From positions 4,278,001 through 4,342,000 of the forward strand of contig NZ_CP046507.1 of assembly GCF_009741445.1 (NCBI RefSeq): 64,000 bases of DNA, given 5' to 3'. A model generated the notes under the pieces. That model saw nothing but the letters and a program-made list of their open reading frames with translations. It ran no database searches and was not told the origin of the DNA. The position numbers and the translations under genes are program-made. Shown one piece after another: positions 7,970-16,742 of the stretch (within the stretch, counting starts at the first letter, position 1; each line of letters opens with the position of its first letter). The DNA is from Mycobacterium avium subsp. avium. Lineage in GTDB: Bacteria; Actinomycetota; Actinomycetes; Mycobacteriales; Mycobacteriaceae.

Positions 7970-8182
7970 GCGTGGCTAGAGATCGCGCCGTTCGGTGTGC
8001 ATGTCACGCTGATCGAGCCGGGGGTGTCCGCGGCCGCGCTGATGAAGGTGGTCGACGCCGAAAAGCCGCCGCTGCGAGTCTTTTTCGGCTCCTCCCCGCT
8101 GGAGACGGCCAAGGCCGACTACGAAAGCCGGCTGCGCACCTGGGAGGAATGGCAGCCGGTCGCCGAGCTGGCGCAGGGCTGA
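7970..8182 (+). pseudogene. Remnant of a short-chain dehydrogenase gene (C-terminal third only)
   Basis: About 70 codons in one frame encode a typical SDR C-terminal region: LEIAPFGVHVTLIEPG is the strand and loop that follow the catalytic YxxxK helix, and KADYESRLRTWEEW continues as in larger SDRs. The Rossmann fold and the Ser-Tyr-Lys residues that should precede it are missing. The upstream bases in this frame are the reverse of menG and its start region, and no start codon with a ribosome site is seen. It lies on the plus strand between menG and mgtA, where M. tuberculosis has no gene. This looks like decay or a recombination scar. Confidence 0.65.
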
Positions 8183-8198
8183 CCGGCGCCGGACCGGC

Positions 8199-9353
8199 TC
8201 ATTCGCCTTGCGCGTAGCGCCCGGCGCGGACCTGGCGCCGGACGAACGGCGACAGCACCGCCTCGTAGTGGCCGAGTAGCTCGTCGCAGATGACCGGCCA
8301 GCTGCGGCCGAGCACGCTGCGCCGGGCGGCCGGCGCGTAGCGGTGGCGTTCGCCGATCAGATGGGCGACGGCGGCCGGCAGCTTGGTCTCGAATTCGTCG
8401 ACGGCCAACAGCAGACCCGTGCGCCACGGGGTGACGAGGTCACGTGGGCCGCCGGCGTCGGGGGCGATCACCGGCAACCCCGACGCCAGCGCTTCTTGCA
8501 CGACCTGACAAAACGTCTCGTGCTCGCCGGGGTGCACGAAGACGTCCATGCTGGCGTGCGCCGCGGCGAGCTCGTCGCCGTACAGCGCGCCCGTGAAAAC
8601 CGCTGTGGGCATTGCCGATTGCAGCTTGGCGCGGTCGACGCCGTCGCCCACGACGACGAGCTGAACCGCGTCGCTCGCGGCCAGCCCGGCCAGGCGCTCG
8701 ACGTGCTTTTCCGGCGCCAGCCGGCCGACGAAGCCGACGATCGGCTTGCCCTGCGGCGACCACCGCCGGCGCAGCGCCTCGCTGCGCGCGGACGGCGCGA
8801 ACCGCAGCACGTCGACACCGCGCGCCCACCGGTGAACCCGCGGAAAGCAGTGCGCGACAAGGGATTCCATCGTCACGGTGGACGGCGCCAGGGTGCGGCC
8901 GGCCAGCGTGTGCAGATGGCGGAACCACGCCCACGCGGCCCGCGCCGTCATCGGAATGCCATAGGAGGCCGCGAAACCCGGAACGTCGGTCTGATACACC
9001 GCGACCGTGGGCACCCCCAGCCAGCGCGCGGCCCGCAGCCCGCCGTAGCCGAGCAGCGCCGGCGAGGCCAGATGCACCACGTGCGGGTCGAATCCGCGCA
9101 GCACGCTCACCAACCGCGGTGTGGGCACCCCCAGCGGCAGCGTGGTCACCTTCGGGAACATCCGCGACGGGACCCGGTGGACGCGGATGCCGTCGTGGAT
9201 GCGTTCGGCCCGGGGCTGCCCGGGCGGGGTGTCGGGTGCGATGACGAGGGCCTCGTGACCGGTCCGGCGCAGGTGCTCGAGCACCCGGATCACCGAGTTG
9301 CTGACCCCGTTGACTTCCGGCAGGAAGGATTCCGCGACGATGGCAACGCGCAC
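8199..9353 (-). CDS. mgtA: GDP-mannose-dependent alpha-mannosyltransferase MgtA (Rv0557-like)
   Basis: A GT4-family glycosyltransferase which, in M. tuberculosis, mannosylates a glucuronosyl-diacylglycerol acceptor at the inner face of the membrane; it was earlier called PimB. The 384-residue product has the N-terminal FLPEVNGVSNSV glycine-rich acceptor loop, IVGFVGRLAPEKHVERL at the start of the donor domain and the EX7E-type motif EHETFCQVVQEALASGLPV. It starts with GTG 9353, where MRVAIVAESF-type sequence begins. It is co-transcribed with menD and Rv0556 (51-base gap). The role in lipomannan-related glycolipid synthesis is carried over from family knowledge. Confidence 0.88.
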   Translation of the reverse strand: MRVAIVAESFLPEVNGVSNSVIRVLEHLRRTGHEALVIAPDTPPGQPRAERIHDGIRVHRVPSRMFPKVTTLPLGVPTPRLVSVLRGFDPHVVHLASPALLGYGGLRAARWLGVPTVAVYQTDVPGFAASYGIPMTARAAWAWFRHLHTLAGRTLAPSTVTMESLVAHCFPRVHRWARGVDVLRFAPSARSEALRRRWSPQGKPIVGFVGRLAPEKHVERLAGLAASDAVQLVVVGDGVDRAKLQSAMPTAVFTGALYGDELAAAHASMDVFVHPGEHETFCQVVQEALASGLPVIAPDAGGPRDLVTPWRTGLLLAVDEFETKLPAAVAHLIGERHRYAPAARRSVLGRSWPVICDELLGHYEAVLSPFVRRQVRAGRYAQGE

Positions 9354-9404
9354 ACCATCACGGTGTCAGCGCCGCTTGTCGGAAAGGTTGCCTGCGGGCA
9401 TACG

Positions 9405-9929
9405 TCATGCGAAATCTGCAGGTCCGGCACCTTTGCCGCGCCGGTCCAGCCATTTGTCCGCCAGGGCCAGCAGCACCAGCAGCACCGCCGCGCCCAGCCA
9501 GCCCACCACCGCGATGGACCCGGCCGGGATGATCGCCAGCCCGGCGTTGCGGTGCTGCACCCGAACCAGGTTGGGATCGTTCTTGTTGTATTCGACGTAG
9601 ATCCGCATCCCGGTGGCCAGATGCGACGGGTAGAGCACGCCGAGTTCGGGGCGATAGGTGACCCGCTCGGGGGTGACGAACTCGATGGTGGACCGGCGCG
9701 GCCCGGCACTGAGCACCTCGGCCTGCGCCACCCCCATGTTGTGGGTGATGGCCAGATCGTTGCGCCACGCCCCGGCGACCAGCAGCACCGACTGCAGCGT
9801 GACCAGGCCGGTGACGATCAGCACCGCAATCCTGGCCCAGCGCAACGCGATCCGACCCCGGGTTGTCTCCGGCGGGTCGCTGCGTCCGTGAATCAGGATG
9901 TGCAGCAATGCTTTTGGGGATATCGTCAC
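9405..9929 (-). CDS. Conserved membrane protein (Rv0556-like, DUF3592-type)
   Basis: A 174-residue protein with two membrane segments, one near residues 30-55 (VLIVTGLVTLQSVLLVAG) and one near the C-terminus (AVVGWLGAAVLLVLLALA). Between them is an extracytoplasmic beta-rich domain of about 85 residues containing YVEYNKNDPNLVRV, as in DUF3592-like proteins. GTG 9929 overlaps the menD stop (GTGA), so it is translationally coupled to menD. Its function is unknown. Its fixed place between menD and mgtA in mycobacteria is the only clue, and it may simply be co-transcribed. Confidence 0.8.
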   Translation of the reverse strand: MTISPKALLHILIHGRSDPPETTRGRIALRWARIAVLIVTGLVTLQSVLLVAGAWRNDLAITHNMGVAQAEVLSAGPRRSTIEFVTPERVTYRPELGVLYPSHLATGMRIYVEYNKNDPNLVRVQHRNAGLAIIPAGSIAVVGWLGAAVLLVLLALADKWLDRRGKGAGPADFA

Positions 9930-11563
9930 AGCGCCGCCTTGATGGCGGCGTGCAGTTGCCGCAGCGACGAGCGGTCGGCCTTGACCTCCAGCACCCGCAT
10001 CCCGGGCCCGGGTTCGTCGAGGGCGGCAGCCAATTCGCCGACCTCGATCTGGGCGCTCTCGACGTGATACGCCCGGCACAGCGCCCCCACGTCGACGTCG
10101 TGCGGGGTGCCGAAGACCCGCGACGACACGTCGGAGAACCGCGGGTCACCCTGCTCGAGCAGCTCGAAGATGCCGCCGCCGTTGTCGTTGGACACCACGA
10201 TCGTCAGCCGGCGCGGGGTGGGCTCGGTCGGCCCGATCAGCAGCCCGGAGCTGTCGTGCACGAACGTCAGGTCGCCGATCAGCGCGACGGTGCGCCCGTC
10301 GTGCGCCGCCTCGTGGGCCAGGGCCGCGCCGATCGCCGTCGACACCGTGCCGTCGATGCCGGCCACCCCGCGGTTGGAGCGCACCCGGATGTGGTGGCTG
10401 TCCAGCCCGACCAACGCCGCGTCGCGGACCGGGTTGGACGCCCCGAGCACCAGCTGGTCGCCGGGCCGCAGCGCGTCGGCCACCGCGGCCGCCACGTGCA
10501 GGCCGGTGGTCAGCGGGTGCGCCGCCAGCTGGCCGCGCACGGCGGCCACGGCGTGCCGGTTGGCCTGTTCGCAGCGGTGCAGCCAGGCCGGGCTCGGCGC
10601 CCCGGTGGTGACCGCCCGGGTCCCGGTGGCCTGCGAGTTGCCCGACACGTCGGGCCAGCGCGGACCGGTGGTCAGCGCGTACACCGGCACCTGCGGGTCG
10701 GCCAGCAGCGCCGACACCGGCCGGTGCAGGGTGGGCCGGCCCAGCATGATCACCTGCTTGGGGCGCAGCAACCGCAGCGCCAGCGGGTGCAGCGGGTTGT
10801 CCGGGGCGGGTGCCGTCGGCTCGGCCACGGTCGGCAGCTGGGCAAGGTTGGGGTGCGTCCCGGCGCCGTGGCCGGCAATGACGACGGTGTCCGGTGACAG
10901 ATCGATGTCCAGCGGCTGGTCGAAGCTGACCGGCGGGGTATAGGTCCACGGCCGGCCGCCCGGGCGGCCGGCCGGGGTCGGGGCGCCGTGCGGCTCGGGA
11001 TCGGGCACCAGCGGCTCGCGCAGCGGGATGTCGAATTGCACCGGGCCGGCGTTGGCGGTACGGGATCCGGTCGCCGCCGCCAGCACCCGGCAAGTGGCCG
11101 AGCGCCAGGTGGCGTTGAGCGCGTCCAGCCGCTCGGGGGCGTCCTCGGCCAGGCCCAGGCTGATGGCGGCCCGGACCTGGGTGCCGAAGTAGCCCAGCTG
11201 CTCCATGGTCTGGTTGGCGCCGGTGCCCAGCAGTTCGTAGGGCCGGTTGGCGCTCAGCACGATCAGCGGCACCCGGGCGTAGTTGGCCTCCACCACGGCC
11301 GGGCCCAGGTTGGCCACCGCGGTGCCCGAGGTCATCGCGACGCACACCGGAGCGCCGGCCGCGATGGCCAGGCCGATGGCCAGATAGCCGGCGGTGCGCT
11401 CGTCGATGCGCACGTGCAGCCGGATCCGGCCGGCGCGGTCGGCGTCGGCCAGCGCGAAGGCCAGCGGGGCGTTGCGGGAACCGGGGCACAGCACCACATC
11501 GCGGACACCGCCGCGGATCAGCTCGTCGACGACGACGCGGGCCTGGGTCGTCGAGGGGTTCAC
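9926..11563 (-). CDS. menD: SEPHCHC synthase MenD
   Basis: A thiamine-diphosphate enzyme that joins 2-oxoglutarate to isochorismate, the first committed step of menaquinone synthesis. The 545-residue product has the N-terminal pyrimidine-binding domain with the catalytic glutamate in RIDERTAGYLAIGLA, a central domain, and the C-terminal diphosphate-binding motif GDLTFVHDSSG to NDNGGGIFELL. GTG 11563 starts the conserved VNPSTTQARVVVDEL sequence, as in Rv0555. It leads an apparent menD-Rv0556-mgtA operon. The 95 bases before it, back to the bpoC stop, hold no gene. Confidence 0.95.
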   Translation of the reverse strand: MNPSTTQARVVVDELIRGGVRDVVLCPGSRNAPLAFALADADRAGRIRLHVRIDERTAGYLAIGLAIAAGAPVCVAMTSGTAVANLGPAVVEANYARVPLIVLSANRPYELLGTGANQTMEQLGYFGTQVRAAISLGLAEDAPERLDALNATWRSATCRVLAAATGSRTANAGPVQFDIPLREPLVPDPEPHGAPTPAGRPGGRPWTYTPPVSFDQPLDIDLSPDTVVIAGHGAGTHPNLAQLPTVAEPTAPAPDNPLHPLALRLLRPKQVIMLGRPTLHRPVSALLADPQVPVYALTTGPRWPDVSGNSQATGTRAVTTGAPSPAWLHRCEQANRHAVAAVRGQLAAHPLTTGLHVAAAVADALRPGDQLVLGASNPVRDAALVGLDSHHIRVRSNRGVAGIDGTVSTAIGAALAHEAAHDGRTVALIGDLTFVHDSSGLLIGPTEPTPRRLTIVVSNDNGGGIFELLEQGDPRFSDVSSRVFGTPHDVDVGALCRAYHVESAQIEVGELAAALDEPGPGMRVLEVKADRSSLRQLHAAIKAAL

Positions 11564-11658
11564 CCATACAGCGTGTCACAGCCGGTCGATGAGGCGTCCA
11601 ACGTGGAGTTGCTGCGGCCCGCTGGCGCGATCTCGCCGCACAAGTCGACGTTGGGCGC

Positions 11659-12444
11659 CTAGTGCTGCTCGCCGAAGAACTTGAGCATGGCCGCGTTGAC
11701 GGCGTCGGGCCGCTCGAAGAAGCCGAGGTGACCGGTGTCGGGGATCTGCACGTAGCGGCCGTTGGGCAGCGCGTCGGCGACCTCGCGGCCCAGGTACGGC
11801 GGGGTGAGCACGTCGTCGGAGAAGCCGATCACCAGCACCGGTGTCGCGATGCTGCGGTAGGCGGACAACCGGTTGGTGTAGGGGGCGACGTCGAGCTGGG
11901 CCCGCATGCCCGGCGTGGACTTGACCGGCCAGGTGGAAAACATCGCGATCCAGTCGGCGACGGCGGTGTCGTCGTTGAGCGTCTTGCGGGAAAAGTTTTC
12001 CAGCAGACGGATTTTCGCCTCGTACGACGCCGGCAGTGCGACGCCGCCGTCGGCCAGCTCGGCCTCGGCGTCGCGGAAGAACTGCCGGGCCCGGTCCATC
12101 CGACCGCGGGTGCCCATCAGCACCGCGGCGCTGACCAGCTCGGGCCGGGCCAGCATGAGCTCCTGGGCGATGAAGGCGCCCATCGACATCCCGACGATGC
12201 GCGCCGGGGCCGCATTCAGCCCCTCGATCAGCGCCGCGGTGTCGGCGACCATGGTTTCCGTCGTGAATCCCTGCGCGTTCTCGGTGGCGCCGATGCCGCG
12301 GTTGTCGAAGGTGATGACGCGGTATCCGGCGGCCAGGAAGGCCGGGACCTGATAGGGGTGCCAGGTCCGTCCGGCGCCGCCGTGGCCGGCGATAAAGACC
12401 ACGGGCTCACCGGAGCCGCGGTCGTCGTAAGCCAGGTTGATCAC
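11659..12444 (-). CDS. bpoC: Alpha/beta hydrolase BpoC (annotated as peroxidase; MenH candidate by position)
   Basis: A 261-residue alpha/beta-hydrolase. It has the oxyanion region FIAGHGGAGRTW, the nucleophile elbow GMSMGAF, the acid in IGFSDDVLTPP and the histidine in DTGHLGFFERP, so a complete Ser-Asp-His triad. It is named after non-heme haloperoxidases, but nothing in the sequence points specifically to peroxidase chemistry. It overlaps menC by four bases (GTGA, start at 12444) and stands between menC and menD, where many bacteria carry menH, the SHCHC synthase. That role has been considered for Rv0554; I cannot confirm it from sequence. Confidence 0.88.
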   Translation of the reverse strand: MINLAYDDRGSGEPVVFIAGHGGAGRTWHPYQVPAFLAAGYRVITFDNRGIGATENAQGFTTETMVADTAALIEGLNAAPARIVGMSMGAFIAQELMLARPELVSAAVLMGTRGRMDRARQFFRDAEAELADGGVALPASYEAKIRLLENFSRKTLNDDTAVADWIAMFSTWPVKSTPGMRAQLDVAPYTNRLSAYRSIATPVLVIGFSDDVLTPPYLGREVADALPNGRYVQIPDTGHLGFFERPDAVNAAMLKFFGEQH

Positions 12445-13421
12445 CCGGACGACGGTACAAGCAGCCCGTGGCAGGCCGTGACCCGGTCGATCCACCACTG
12501 CCGCCGCTGCGGGGGCGCGGCCAGGGCCCGCAACCGGGCCGGGTCGGGGGTGACCGGCCCGACCGGCAGGGCGCCGTCGACGGGCGCGGCGACGTCGGCC
12601 ACGTCCTCGACGAACAGCCCGCCGGTGCCCAGCCCGCACGCGTGACCCAACACCGGCAGCGCCGCCGCGGCGGTCAGCCCGGCCGCGATGCCGACGGCCG
12701 AATCCAGCGCGCTGGAGATCACGACCGGGATGTCGATGCGGGCGGCGATCTCCAGCAGGGCCGAAATCCCGCCCAGCGGAGCGACTTTGAGCACCGCGAT
12801 GTCGGCGGCCCGGGCGCGGACCACGGCCAGCGGGTCGTCGGCCTTGCGGATGCTCTCGTCGGCGGCGATCGGCACGTCGGGCATGTCCGGCCGGCGGCGC
12901 AGCTCGGCGAGTTCGCCGACCGTCGCGCACGGCTGCTCCAGGTACTCCAGCGGGCCGTCGGCGCTCAGCGCTCGAGCGGCGCGGGCGGCCTCGTCCACGC
13001 TCCAGCCGCCGTTGGCGTCCACCCGCACGGTGGGCACCAAATCGCGCACCGCATTCACCCGGGCGACGTCGTCGGCCAGGGTTTGGCCGGGCTCGGCGAC
13101 CTTGACCTTGGCGGTGCGGGCGCCGGGAAAACGGGCGAGCACGTCGGGCACCGCGGCGGCGGGGACGGCGGGCACGGTGGCGTTGATCGGGATCCGGTCG
13201 CGGCGCACCGGCGGCGCCGGCCGGTAGGCGGACTCGACGGCCGACGCCAGCCAGTGCGCCGCCTCGGGCGGCCCGTATTCGACGAACGCCCCGAACTCGC
13301 CCCAGCCGGCGGGGCCGTCGATCAGCGCGACCTCGCGGGTGGTGATGCCGCGGAATCGCACCCGCATCGGCAGCGCGACCACGTGCAGCCGGTCCAGCAG
13401 GTCCTGCAGCGGCGGGATCAC
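12441..13421 (-). CDS. menC: o-Succinylbenzoate synthase MenC
   Basis: An enolase-superfamily dehydratase that forms o-succinylbenzoate in the menaquinone pathway. The 326-residue product has TAKVKVAE with the catalytic KxK lysine, VRVDANGGW with the first metal aspartate, LEYLEQP with the second ligand, AADES with the third, and VLKVAPLGG with the second catalytic lysine. GTG 13421 overlaps the stop of the upstream amidohydrolase (GTGA) and gives the length I recall for Rv0553. It is part of an overlapping three-gene chain: amidohydrolase, menC, bpoC. Confidence 0.94.
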   Translation of the reverse strand: MIPPLQDLLDRLHVVALPMRVRFRGITTREVALIDGPAGWGEFGAFVEYGPPEAAHWLASAVESAYRPAPPVRRDRIPINATVPAVPAAAVPDVLARFPGARTAKVKVAEPGQTLADDVARVNAVRDLVPTVRVDANGGWSVDEAARAARALSADGPLEYLEQPCATVGELAELRRRPDMPDVPIAADESIRKADDPLAVVRARAADIAVLKVAPLGGISALLEIAARIDIPVVISSALDSAVGIAAGLTAAAALPVLGHACGLGTGGLFVEDVADVAAPVDGALPVGPVTPDPARLRALAAPPQRRQWWIDRVTACHGLLVPSSG

Positions 13422-15022
13422 TGTGGGTACACCCGGCGGCCGGCCAGATACGTCGCCCGCACCTGCAGGTCGGCGATCCGCTCGGGCGGCACCGCGCGCG
13501 GGTCGGCGGACAGCACCACCAGGTCGGCGTACTTGCCGACCTCGAGCGAGCCGATCACGTCGTCGGCGAACAGCTGCCAGGCCGCGTCGAGGGTCTGCGC
13601 CCGGATCGCCTGCTCGACCGTCAGCCGCTCCTCGGGCGCCAGCACCCGCCCACTGGGCGCCTTCCGGGTGGCGGCGACGCTGATGTTGCGCAGCGGCTCC
13701 TCCGGGGTGACCGGCGGGTCGTTGTGCAGCGAGATGCGCATGCCGGTGGCCACCGCGGAACCCGCTGGCATCCAACGGGATCCGCGTTCCTCGCCGAACA
13801 GGCCGTCGACGAGGACGTCGCCCCAGTAGTGGATCTGGTCGACGAAGATGCTGCAGGTGACTCCGAGGTCGGCGGCCCTTTGGAGTTGATCGGGCCGGAT
13901 GGCGCCGACGTGCTCGAGCCGCAGCCGGTGGTCGTCGCGTGGATGGCGTTTGAGGGCCTCCTCGTAGACGTCGAGGATGGTGTCGACGCCGGCGTCGCCC
14001 TGCACGTGGCAGGCCAGCTGCCAGCCCAGCGGGAAGTAGGCGCCGACGATCTCGCGCAACTGCTCTGTCGTGTAGTTGGCGCAGCCGCAGGAGCCGGGGG
14101 TGACGCCGATGGTGCGGGTGGCCTCGGTGTCCAGGTAGGGGAACGACAGCGCGATGTTGCCGATCCAGGGCGAGCCGTCCACCCAGATCTTGATGCCGAC
14201 CTGGCGCAGCATGTCGTCGCCCTCGCCCGGGGTGGCGTCGGTGCGCAGCTGCGGGTTGGAGATCTCGTAGCTGCGCAGCCGCACCGTCAGCTGCCCGCGC
14301 AGTTGTTCGACCATCGGCCGAAACCGCGGGTCGAACGCCATCTCCGAACAGGTGGTCAGCCCGGCCCGGTTCAGCCGGGCGCACTCGGCGTGCAGCATCC
14401 GCGGGTAGCCGGCGGTGTCGATGGCGCCGTCGAGTAGCGGAAACACCGCGCCGGTCTCCTCGGCGGTGCCGTCGAGTTCGCCGTCCGCGTCGCGGCCGTA
14501 GCGGGCGCCCTTGGGGTCTGGGGTGTCGCGGTTCAGGCCGTGCCGCTGGGCGGCTCGGGAGTTGAAGAATGCCTTGTGCCCGGAGTTGTGGATGATCACC
14601 AGCGGGCCGTCGGGCGCGATGTCGTCGAGCCAGGCCAGCGTCGGTTGCGGAAGTCCCTGCTGCAGCAGCGGATCCCAGCCGTTGAGGTAGGCACCGGCTT
14701 CGCCCCGCTTGCCGACCTCACTCTTGACGGCGGCGACGACGTCGTCCGCGTTGGCCAGGGTGACCGGGCGGATGTCCACGATGCGGTCCGACAGCGCGAC
14801 CGCCTCCATCAGCGGATGCCCGTGCGCCTCAACGAATCCCGGCATCACGCAGCCGTCGCCGATGTCGACGGTTTGGGTGTGCGGGCCGACGTGCGCCGCG
14901 ATTTCGGCGCGGGTTCCCACGGCGACGATGCGGCCGTCGGCGATGGCCAGCGCCTCGGCGGTGGGCCGCGCCTCGTCGACGGTCAGTACGGTTCCGGTGA
15001 GGACTAGATCTGCCTGCCCCAT
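13418..15022 (-). CDS. Amidohydrolase-3 family metal hydrolase (YtcJ-like, Rv0552)
   Basis: A 534-residue member of the amidohydrolase superfamily. A small beta-sandwich (ADLVLTGTVLTVDE) flanks a TIM barrel with the metal-binding EAHGHP motif near residue 66. A later histidine stands in LACHVQGDAG, another in RLEHVG, and ISLHNDPPV holds the last ligand region. The C-terminus closes with GSLEVGKYADLVVL, the usual signature of this fold. ATG 15022 gives the M. tuberculosis length. It overlaps menC, so it is co-expressed with menaquinone genes, but no menaquinone step needs such an enzyme. The substrate is unknown; N-acyl or hydantoin-like amides are typical for relatives. Confidence 0.85.
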   Translation of the reverse strand: MGQADLVLTGTVLTVDEARPTAEALAIADGRIVAVGTRAEIAAHVGPHTQTVDIGDGCVMPGFVEAHGHPLMEAVALSDRIVDIRPVTLANADDVVAAVKSEVGKRGEAGAYLNGWDPLLQQGLPQPTLAWLDDIAPDGPLVIIHNSGHKAFFNSRAAQRHGLNRDTPDPKGARYGRDADGELDGTAEETGAVFPLLDGAIDTAGYPRMLHAECARLNRAGLTTCSEMAFDPRFRPMVEQLRGQLTVRLRSYEISNPQLRTDATPGEGDDMLRQVGIKIWVDGSPWIGNIALSFPYLDTEATRTIGVTPGSCGCANYTTEQLREIVGAYFPLGWQLACHVQGDAGVDTILDVYEEALKRHPRDDHRLRLEHVGAIRPDQLQRAADLGVTCSIFVDQIHYWGDVLVDGLFGEERGSRWMPAGSAVATGMRISLHNDPPVTPEEPLRNISVAATRKAPSGRVLAPEERLTVEQAIRAQTLDAAWQLFADDVIGSLEVGKYADLVVLSADPRAVPPERIADLQVRATYLAGRRVYPQ

Positions 15023-15053
15023 GTGCACGGATGCTATCGGTCCGAGGGTGCGG

Positions 15054-15082
15054 CTGACCGGAATTGCAACACGTTCTAGTCT
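15054..15082 (+). promoter_or_regulatory. SigA-type promoter for the fadD8 transcript
   Basis: CTGACC (15054-15059), a 17-bp spacer and TAGTCT (15077-15082) form a well-spaced promoter. The expected start is at or next to 15089, the A of an ATG that opens a 19-codon reading frame ahead of fadD8. Confidence 0.5.
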
Positions 15083-15088
15083 GGCCCC

Positions 15089-15148
15089 ATGAGTCGCGCC
15101 GGCGACGATGCAGAGCCAAGCGATGAGGAGGAGCCACGCCATGGGTGA
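15089..15148 (+). CDS. Putative leaderless short leader ORF overlapping the fadD8 start
   Basis: A 19-codon frame (MSRAGDDAEPSDEEEPRHG) starts at ATG 15089, 6 bases after a TAGTCT box, so it would be read from the very first base of the mRNA. Its TGA (15146-15148) overlaps the fadD8 start at 15141, and the fadD8 ribosome site lies inside it. The peptide is acidic and does not resemble any family. Translation of the leader could open or block fadD8 initiation. This is inference; the frame may instead be accidental. Confidence 0.35.
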   Translation: MSRAGDDAEPSDEEEPRHG

Positions 15149-16742
15149 CGAGCTGCTGCGCCATCCCATTCATTCCGGACACCTGACCGTCGGTGCGCTC
15201 AAGCGCAACAAAGACAAGCCGGTGCTGCATCTCGGCGACACCACGCTGACCGGGGGTCAGCTCGCCGAGCGGATCAGCCAGTACATCCAGGCGTTCGAGG
15301 CGCTCGGCGCGGGCACCGGCGCCACCGTCGGGTTGCTGTCGCTGAACCGGCCCGAGGTGCTGATGATCATCGGCGCCGGCCAGACCCAGGGGTATCGGCG
15401 CGTGGCGCTGCACCCGCTGGGCTCGCTCGACGACCACGCCTACGTGCTGGACGACGCCGGCGTGACGTCGCTGATCATCGACCCGACCCCGGCGTTCGTC
15501 GAGCGGGCGCTGGGCCTGCTGGAGAAGGTGCCCGGCCTCAAGCAGATCCTCACCATCGGCCCGGTGCCCGAGGCGTTGAGCGGTTCCGCGGTGGACCTGG
15601 TGGCCGAGGCCGCCAAGTATGCGCCGAAACCGTTGGTGGCGGCCGATCTTCCGCCCGATCACATCGGCGGGATGGCCTACACCGGCGGCACCACCGGCAA
15701 GCCCAAGGGTGTGCTGGGCACCGCCCAGTCGATCACCACGATGACCACGATCCAGCTCGCCGAATGGGAGTGGCCGGAGAACCCGCGCTTTTTGATGTGC
15801 ACCCCGCTGTCGCATGCCGGGGCCGCGTTCTTCGTGCCGACCATCATCAAGGGCGGCGAGCTGGTGGTGCTGACCAAGTTCGACCCGGCCGAGGTGTTGC
15901 GGGTGATCGAGGAGCAGAAGATCACCGCGACCACGCTGGTGCCGTCGATGATCTACGCGCTGATGGACCACCCCGATTCGCACACCCGCGACCTGTCCTC
16001 GCTGGAGACGGTCTACTACGGCGCCTCGGCGATGAACCCGGTGCGGCTGGCCGAGGCCATCCGCCGCTTCGGGCCGATCTTCGCCCAGTACTACGGGCAG
16101 TCCGAGGCGCCGATGGTGATCTCGTACTTGGCCAAAAAAGACCACGACGAGAAGCGGCTCACCTCCTGCGGGCGGCCCACCCTGTTCGCCCGCACCGCGC
16201 TGCTGGACGCCGACGGCAACCCGGTGCCGCAGGGCGAAGTCGGCGAGATCTGCGTGTCCGGGCCGCTTTTGAGCGGCGGGTACTGGAACCTGCCGGAGGA
16301 GACGGCCAAGACGTTCAAGGACGGCTGGCTGCACACCGGCGACATGGCCCGCGAGGACGAGGACGGCTTCTGGTTCATCGTCGACCGGGTCAAGGACATG
16401 ATCGTCACCGGCGGCTTCAACGTGTTTCCGCGCGAGGTCGAGGACGTCGTCGCCGAGCACCCCGCCGTCGCGCAGGTCTGTGTGATCGGCACGCCGGACG
16501 AGAAGTGGGGCGAAGCCGTCACCGCCGTGATCGTGCTGCGGCCCGACCATCCCTCCGACGAGGAGTCGGTGGCGAAGGTGACGGCCGAGATCCAGGCGGC
16601 GGTCAAGGAGCGCAAGGGTTCGGTGCAATCGCCCAAGCAGGTGATCGTCGTCGACTCCGTGCCGGTGACCGCGCTGGGCAAGCCCGACAAGAAGGCCGTG
16701 CGCGCGCGGTTCTGGGAGGGCGCCGGCCGCGCCGTCGGCTAG
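15141..16742 (+). CDS. fadD8: Acyl-CoA synthetase FadD8 (fatty-acid-CoA ligase)
   Basis: An ANL-superfamily enzyme that activates a carboxylic acid with ATP and joins it to CoA. The 533-residue product has the P-loop TGGTTGKPKG, the A5-type segment QYYGQSEAP, the core motif GWLHTGDMAREDEDGFW, DRVKDMIVTGGFNVFPREVE, and the C-terminal catalytic lysine in ALGKPDKKAV. ATG 15141 is chosen because GAGGAGGAG lies directly before it; an in-frame ATG at 15108 is possible. It corresponds to Rv0551c, annotated as FadD8. The preferred acid is unknown. In M. tuberculosis vapBC3 follows; here a palindrome-bearing spacer and a TetR module follow. Confidence 0.9.
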   Translation: MGDELLRHPIHSGHLTVGALKRNKDKPVLHLGDTTLTGGQLAERISQYIQAFEALGAGTGATVGLLSLNRPEVLMIIGAGQTQGYRRVALHPLGSLDDHAYVLDDAGVTSLIIDPTPAFVERALGLLEKVPGLKQILTIGPVPEALSGSAVDLVAEAAKYAPKPLVAADLPPDHIGGMAYTGGTTGKPKGVLGTAQSITTMTTIQLAEWEWPENPRFLMCTPLSHAGAAFFVPTIIKGGELVVLTKFDPAEVLRVIEEQKITATTLVPSMIYALMDHPDSHTRDLSSLETVYYGASAMNPVRLAEAIRRFGPIFAQYYGQSEAPMVISYLAKKDHDEKRLTSCGRPTLFARTALLDADGNPVPQGEVGEICVSGPLLSGGYWNLPEETAKTFKDGWLHTGDMAREDEDGFWFIVDRVKDMIVTGGFNVFPREVEDVVAEHPAVAQVCVIGTPDEKWGEAVTAVIVLRPDHPSDEESVAKVTAEIQAAVKERKGSVQSPKQVIVVDSVPVTALGKPDKKAVRARFWEGAGRAVG

